A DNA stretch of 8,267 nucleotides, taken from contig JAAOZO010000090.1 in the NCBI GenBank assembly GCA_011605715.1, positions 1-8,267 on the forward strand. The letters are read 5' to 3'. How positions within the stretch are numbered: the stretch's first letter is position 1; each line of letters opens with the position of its first letter. The notes beneath the pieces were generated by a model that did no database searches, was not told where the DNA came from, and was given only the letters and a program-made list of their open reading frames with translations. This DNA comes from Nitrososphaerota archaeon. Its GTDB lineage: Archaea > Thermoproteota > EX4484-205 > JAAOZO01. Shown one piece after another: positions 5,089 to 8,267 of the stretch. A program made the translations under genes and the position numbers.

Positions 5089-6588
5089 ATGAATAACCAA
5101 TACTTAACATTCGTAGCTGTTTTGATCTTTTTCTTCTTTCCATTGTTCTCTTCTACTTTCTATAACTCTTCAAGTTCTTTTGTTCAAGTTCAGTTGCTGT
5201 ACAAGGAAGCTGATTACATATTGTCTTCTCAAACTAAAACTGGTTCGATTAAGTTAACTCCTAGTAGCCAAAGCATAATTCCATACTTTTCAAATATCGC
5301 CGCTGTTGGATTAATTAAAGCCTACAAAATAACTGGAAATTCTACGTACTTATTTGCAGCGAGAAGTTGGCTCGACTGGTATTCTACTCATCAGAACGGG
5401 GGAGTTGATAGTAAGGGTATTAGAGGTACAATCTACGATTTCAAGCTTCTAAGTAATGGTTCAGAAGTTCCAACCTTTGATTATGACTCTAGCGACTCAT
5501 ATGCTGCAACCTACCTTTGGGCTCTCTACGAGTACTTTTTAGTTACAAATGATTCTTTTTACTTGAGTCAAAGAAAAGAAAACATACTTTTAGCAATAAA
5601 TGCTATCTTCTCAACTATGAACCATGATAACCTAACATATGCAAAGCCAGATTACAAGGTTAAGTACTTAATGGATAACTGCGAAGTTTATCTAGGTATC
5701 TACTCAGCAGGAAGGATTCTTCTAGCTTTAGGAAATAGCTCTGGCATAAAACTAATAGAAAAATCAGAGGCAATAAGGAGTAGCATTCTTTCAACTTTCT
5801 TAACAAAGGAAGGGTACTTTGTTTGGGCTCCAGGTGTTACTGTAAACTTAAACAACTTTTATCCTGATTTAATGGCTAACCTTTGGCCAGTTGTAATGGG
5901 TGTTGTTGATGGTAATAGTTCAGTAGCTCAAAAACTTTTTGATTTGCTTAGGTCTTACAAGTACTGGGACGCATCAATTTCAAAATCCTCTGCTGCAATG
6001 TCTTCAGCTTATTTTTCTTACCTTGTTGGAAGATCTAACATAACTCAGTTACTGTTCTCTAAAGCTTCGGTTTTCTATCCAAACAACGAGTGGCCTTGGC
6101 ATGTCGCTGAAGCTGCATGGACAATCTTAGCTTTCTATTACTTCGACGTTGATGGTGGTCTAGTAGTAAGTAGATTTAAAGTTGATGAGACTCAAAGTAA
6201 AATCTCATTAAACCTAACTTTTGGAGGCTACAGTAATGGTACAGTAAAAATCTTTGTTCCTGATAACTACAAGAACGTTACAATAACTTTTGATAACGAC
6301 AAGCAATCGCCAAACACGAAAAAAGTAAGATTTAGTTCTGTTGGCTTAGATAAATATCTACAAGTTTCAAACGTTCATCCTGAAGATAAAATTTCGGTTA
6401 TATTTTTCTTAAATCCTTCTAACTCCTCAACTCCACAAAGTCATGAATTTTACTTGTTTGACCTTAGAGTTTTGTTTGCGTTCATTGCTTTTGTTTTACT
6501 TATTTTAGTTTTGTTCATTGCAAAGCGTCGAAGCTCCCAGAAATTTCTTTTGCTCTTTCGTATGCCTCTTTTATGCTCTCCACTATAG
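5089..6588 (+). CDS. Exported, membrane-anchored alpha/alpha-toroid (six-hairpin glycosidase-like) surface protein
   Basis: The 499-residue protein starts with a hydrophobic signal segment (about 5-22) and ends with a membrane helix (about 458-478) followed by KRR, so the body should face outside. Residues about 35-355 have paired helices typical of six-hairpin glycosidases, including FDYDSSDSYAATYLWALYEY (130-149), MDNCEVYLGIYSAGRILLAL (195-214) and NEWPWHVAEAAWTILAFYYF (333-352). Residues about 358-440 are a beta-rich domain. Twelve N-X-S/T sequons (N26, 84, 123, 154, 181, 216, 276, 317, 375, 383, 396, 445) suggest dense N-glycosylation. The fold suggests carbohydrate binding or cleavage, possibly with D131, D133, D136 or E341, but catalysis is unproven. 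The start is the first ATG, with an SD-like site 5 nt before. The last 24 codons overlap the proC 3' end in antisense, so the tail after KRR may be a read-through extension. Confidence 0.8.
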   Translation: MNNQYLTFVAVLIFFFFPLFSSTFYNSSSSFVQVQLLYKEADYILSSQTKTGSIKLTPSSQSIIPYFSNIAAVGLIKAYKITGNSTYLFAARSWLDWYSTHQNGGVDSKGIRGTIYDFKLLSNGSEVPTFDYDSSDSYAATYLWALYEYFLVTNDSFYLSQRKENILLAINAIFSTMNHDNLTYAKPDYKVKYLMDNCEVYLGIYSAGRILLALGNSSGIKLIEKSEAIRSSILSTFLTKEGYFVWAPGVTVNLNNFYPDLMANLWPVVMGVVDGNSSVAQKLFDLLRSYKYWDASISKSSAAMSSAYFSYLVGRSNITQLLFSKASVFYPNNEWPWHVAEAAWTILAFYYFDVDGGLVVSRFKVDETQSKISLNLTFGGYSNGTVKIFVPDNYKNVTITFDNDKQSPNTKKVRFSSVGLDKYLQVSNVHPEDKISVIFFLNPSNSSTPQSHEFYLFDLRVLFAFIAFVLLILVLFIAKRRSSQKFLLLFRMPLLCSPL

Positions 6589-7324
6589 TGTACTTAAGCT
6601 TACCTTCTTCCATTCTTACAATTCCCTTTATCGTTGTACCACCTGGAGTTATAACTAAGTCTTCTACGTCTGAGGGTAGCATTCTTTTCTCCTTTAAAGT
6701 TCTAATGGTGCCTTCGAACAGCTCTAGCGTTGTTTTGTAGCTTATTTCTTTAGGTAAACCGCATGCAACCCCTGCCATAACGAAAGCATTTATTATTTCG
6801 CAAACGAAAGCAGGCCCGCTTCCACTTAATGCTGTAAATACATCTATCAATTTCTCTTCAACCCAAACCACTTCTCCCATCTTCTTAAAAATACTTTCTA
6901 CAGTTTTCATTTTATCTTCATTACTACTGTTGGTAGATAGCGCTGTTATGGCTCTATTAGAAAGAATGTTTATATTCGGCATTGCTCTATAAACATAACA
7001 CTCTTTTGCATATTTCTCAATCCACTTAATAGGAACACCAGCAACAATTGAAACAACAATTTTATTAGTCAGGTACTGACTAACTTCCTTTAAAACTTGT
7101 TCAAGTTGGCTCGGCTTTACTGAAACTATAATTACTTCAGATTCCTTCGTTGCTTCTACATTGCTTAAAGTTTTTACTTCTAACTTTTTAATTTCTTCAA
7201 TCGTTTCTTTACTCCTTGCTGTAGCGCAAATTTCATAGTCGTCAAAAGACTTTAAAGATGAGACCATAGCTTTTCCCATTTTTCCAGCCCCTAGTATTGC
7301 GATCTTCGTTTTTTGCTTCGTCAT
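6515..7324 (-). CDS. proC: Pyrroline-5-carboxylate reductase
   Basis: Last step of proline synthesis: NAD(P)H-dependent reduction of 1-pyrroline-5-carboxylate to L-proline, cytosolic. From the ATG at 7322-7324 the protein has 269 residues, normal for ProC. It shows the Rossmann motif ILGAGKMGKAM (10-20), SVKPSQLEQVL (68-78) and the substrate-region motif RAMPNIN (113-119). The C-terminal signature TALSGSGPAF (164-173) and ITPGGTTIKG (225-234) complete the match. A TTG at 7331-7333 would add three residues (M-Y-K). I prefer the ATG, but two overlapping TATA-like boxes (near 7345-7354 and 7358-7365) would fit the ATG and the TTG respectively, and GGTTGAT upstream could act as a weak SD. The gene is convergent with, and overlaps by 74 bp, the surface toroid gene, and is divergent from the second nitroreductase. 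Confidence 0.96.
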   Translation of the reverse strand: MTKQKTKIAILGAGKMGKAMVSSLKSFDDYEICATARSKETIEEIKKLEVKTLSNVEATKESEVIIVSVKPSQLEQVLKEVSQYLTNKIVVSIVAGVPIKWIEKYAKECYVYRAMPNINILSNRAITALSTNSSNEDKMKTVESIFKKMGEVVWVEEKLIDVFTALSGSGPAFVCEIINAFVMAGVACGLPKEISYKTTLELFEGTIRTLKEKRMLPSDVEDLVITPGGTTIKGIVRMEEGKLKYTIVESIKEAYERAKEISGSFDALQ

Positions 7325-7344
7325 TTTGTACAATCAACCTTCTT

Positions 7345-7367
7345 TAATTAAAAGGCTTAAATAAAAC
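7345..7367 (-). promoter_or_regulatory. proC core promoter, two alternative TATA-like boxes
   Basis: On the minus strand GTTTTATTTAAG (7356-7367) is centred about 28 nt before the TTG at 7333, and CTTTTAATTA (7345-7354) is centred about 26 nt before the ATG at 7324. Either could set the transcription start, and the choice decides which start codon is leaderless. Confidence 0.45.
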
Positions 7368-7441
7368 TTTCTAGCGCTTTACTTTAGATTTGTTGTTAAA
7401 AGTTGCTATTTTAAGAACAATTTCATGCAACTATAAGCTAC

Positions 7442-7466
7442 GTGTCATAAGTCAAAGATTTGACAC
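7442..7466. promoter_or_regulatory. Nested palindrome, candidate operator of the second nitroreductase
   Basis: The core GTCAAA-GA-TTTGAC (7451-7464) is a perfect 14-bp palindrome with a 2-nt centre. It is enclosed by a wider pair, GTGTCA (7442-7447) and TGACAC (7461-7466). It lies about 33 nt upstream of the nitroreductase TATA box and about 75 nt from the proC promoter, so it suits a dimeric transcription factor acting on one or both genes. Confidence 0.5.
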
Positions 7467-7498
7467 TATTTGTGGTAGAAAATAGAGAAGCGAAAGGG

Positions 7499-7506
7499 AT
7501 AAAAAT
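7499..7506 (+). promoter_or_regulatory. TATA box of the second nitroreductase
   Basis: ATAAAAAT after purine-rich GCGAAAGGG is centred about 26 nt before the ATG at 7529. That spacing selects ATG 7529 as the leaderless start over the upstream TTG (7460) and ATG (7505). Confidence 0.5.
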
Positions 7507-7528
7507 GTTAATTTGGTTAACAATAGGT

Positions 7529-8047
7529 ATGGAAGTAATAGACGTAATAAAGTCTAGAAGAAGTATAAGAAAGTATAAGAAAGAGGACATTCCAAATGAA
7601 AAAATACTAAAAATACTAGATGCAGCAAGACATGCTCCTTCTGCATCAAATATCCAACCTTGGGAGTTTATTGTAGTTAGAGACAAAGCTACAAAAGAAA
7701 AGCTTTCCAAAGTTAATGTTTATGGAAAGTTTATAGCAGATGCTCCAGTCGCAGTAGTAGTAATAGGCGATGAGTCAAGGTCGCCTGGCCATTGGGTTGA
7801 AGACTGTTCTCTTGCAGTAGAAAATATGTTCCTTGCCGCAAAGGCATTAGGCATTGGCGGTTGCTGGGTGGCAGTTTTTTCATTAGATTCTCGTGGATTA
7901 GAGAGAGAAAAGAAAATAAAAGAGGTCTTGGGCATACCTGAAAAGTATAGAGTCCTATGCGTTGTTGCTCTTGGTTATCCAGATGAAGAGCCAACTCCAA
8001 GAAACTTAAGAGAACTAAACGAGCTCATTCACTACGAAAAATTTTAA
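7529..8047 (+). CDS. Nitroreductase-family FMN oxidoreductase (paralogue 2)
   Basis: From the ATG at 7529 this is a 172-residue nitroreductase. SRRSIRKY (9-16) should hold the FMN phosphate, PSASNIQPW (37-45) and GIGGCWV (108-114) frame the flavin, and LGYPDEEP (148-155) is the C-terminal signature. It aligns from the first residue with the nitroreductase at 2008 (MEVIDVIKSRRSIRKY against MDLLEVFKKRRSIRKY), but the middle (about 60-95) is clearly different, so the two are not recent duplicates and may use different substrates. The frame stays open to a TTG at 7460, but the added 23 residues have no counterpart in the paralogue, and a TATA box 26 nt before 7529 favours the shorter form. A palindrome upstream suggests specific regulation. 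The stop is 2 nt from the end of the opposing ferredoxin-domain gene. Confidence 0.93.
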   Translation: MEVIDVIKSRRSIRKYKKEDIPNEKILKILDAARHAPSASNIQPWEFIVVRDKATKEKLSKVNVYGKFIADAPVAVVVIGDESRSPGHWVEDCSLAVENMFLAAKALGIGGCWVAVFSLDSRGLEREKKIKEVLGIPEKYRVLCVVALGYPDEEPTPRNLRELNELIHYEKF

Positions 8048-8049
8048 AA

Positions 8050-8267
8050 CTATAGGAGAAACTCTACTACAGGACATTTTTCCATACACACTTTACACTT
8101 TATGCATTTTGTTTCATCTACACGAATCTTCCCTTCTTGGTCAAACGATATGGCTTTGCTTGGACACCAAAGTTCACAAGATCTGCACTCTTGACAATAA
8201 GCTGCCCTAAGTACAACACTCACTATATCTCTTTCTTTTTTATCTTTTAACTCAAATAATACTCTAT
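8050..8267 (-). CDS. C-terminal 2x[4Fe-4S] ferredoxin domain of a larger protein, cut by the window edge
   Basis: An open minus-strand frame enters from the right edge and stops at TAG (8050-8052), giving 71 visible residues. It contains two cluster motifs: CQECRSCELWCPSKAI, then about 16 residues on KCIKCKVCMEKCPVVEF. Each has the CX2CX2-3CX3CP pattern that binds a [4Fe-4S] cluster. The residues before the first cluster (VLFELKDKKERDIVSVVLRA) belong to another domain, so this is not a stand-alone ferredoxin start. From memory, archaeal PAPS-reductase/ATP-pyrophosphatase-type proteins (COG0175) end with a similar double cluster terminating in CPVV; that identity is an inference to be tested with the sequence beyond the window. 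The gene converges on the second nitroreductase with a 2-nt gap. Confidence 0.85.
   Translation of the reverse strand, partial: RVLFELKDKKERDIVSVVLRAAYCQECRSCELWCPSKAISFDQEGKIRVDETKCIKCKVCMEKCPVVEFLL

Noticed and set aside
7401..7432. Inverted repeat AGTTGC ... GCAACT in the proC/nitroreductase intergenic region
   Set aside because: The 6-bp arms are 20 nt apart with no internal pairing; this is expected by chance at this composition, and the tighter palindrome next to it is a better candidate.
7460..7528. TTG-started N-terminal extension of the second nitroreductase (23 extra residues)
   Set aside because: The extension has no counterpart in the paralogue, it would start inside the palindrome, and a TATA box lies at the correct distance for ATG 7529.
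1..8267. CRISPR arrays, tRNA or rRNA genes, transposases, toxin-antitoxin or defence genes
   Set aside because: No regularly spaced repeats, cloverleaf-like T-loop signatures or recognisable mobile or defence proteins are visible on either strand.

Overview
The window reads as AT-rich chromosomal DNA from an archaeon, probably a thermophilic member of the Thermoproteota/TACK group (inference). Four things point that way. There is a full-length DUF2070 membrane protein, a family I know essentially only from archaea. BRE/TATA-like boxes lie 26-28 nt before several start codons, the archaeal leaderless pattern. The long adenylate kinase carries a zinc-ribbon LID. The last gene ends in a 2x[4Fe-4S] domain like those fused to archaeal PAPS-reductase-type proteins. 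No rRNA, tRNA, CRISPR array, insertion sequence or transposase is visible, and no gap between genes exceeds 300 bases.

Layout, left to right. 1-1167 (+) is the 3' part of a family 2 glycoside hydrolase, open at the left edge. It converges, with a 9-nt gap, on adenylate kinase (1177-1872, -). adk is divergent from a nitroreductase (2008-2547, +), which converges on the DUF2070 membrane protein (2608-4260, -). Upstream of that, on the same strand, lies a hemerythrin-domain gene (4364-4911, -) split by a single-base frameshift. Across a 177-nt divergent intergenic region stands a large exported, membrane-anchored protein with an alpha/alpha-toroid glycosidase-like body (5089-6588, +). Its 3' end overlaps that of proC (6515-7324, -) by 74 bp. 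proC is divergent from a second nitroreductase (7529-8047, +), which stops 2 nt from the end of a ferredoxin-domain gene running off the right edge (8050-8267, -).

Genes are mostly single transcription units in alternating orientation, so there is no long operon and no obvious multi-gene system. Common themes are carbohydrate processing (GH2 and the surface toroid protein), flavin and Fe-S redox chemistry (two nitroreductases, the ferredoxin domain, an oxygen- or NO-type di-iron hemerythrin) and housekeeping (adk, proC).

The points most worth a second look are the hemerythrin frameshift, two palindromes placed like operators (4914-4928 and 7442-7466), the heavily sequon-decorated surface protein with its antisense 3' overlap, and a possible 21-residue leader ORF ahead of it. 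I did not find convincing evidence of a new multi-gene system here.
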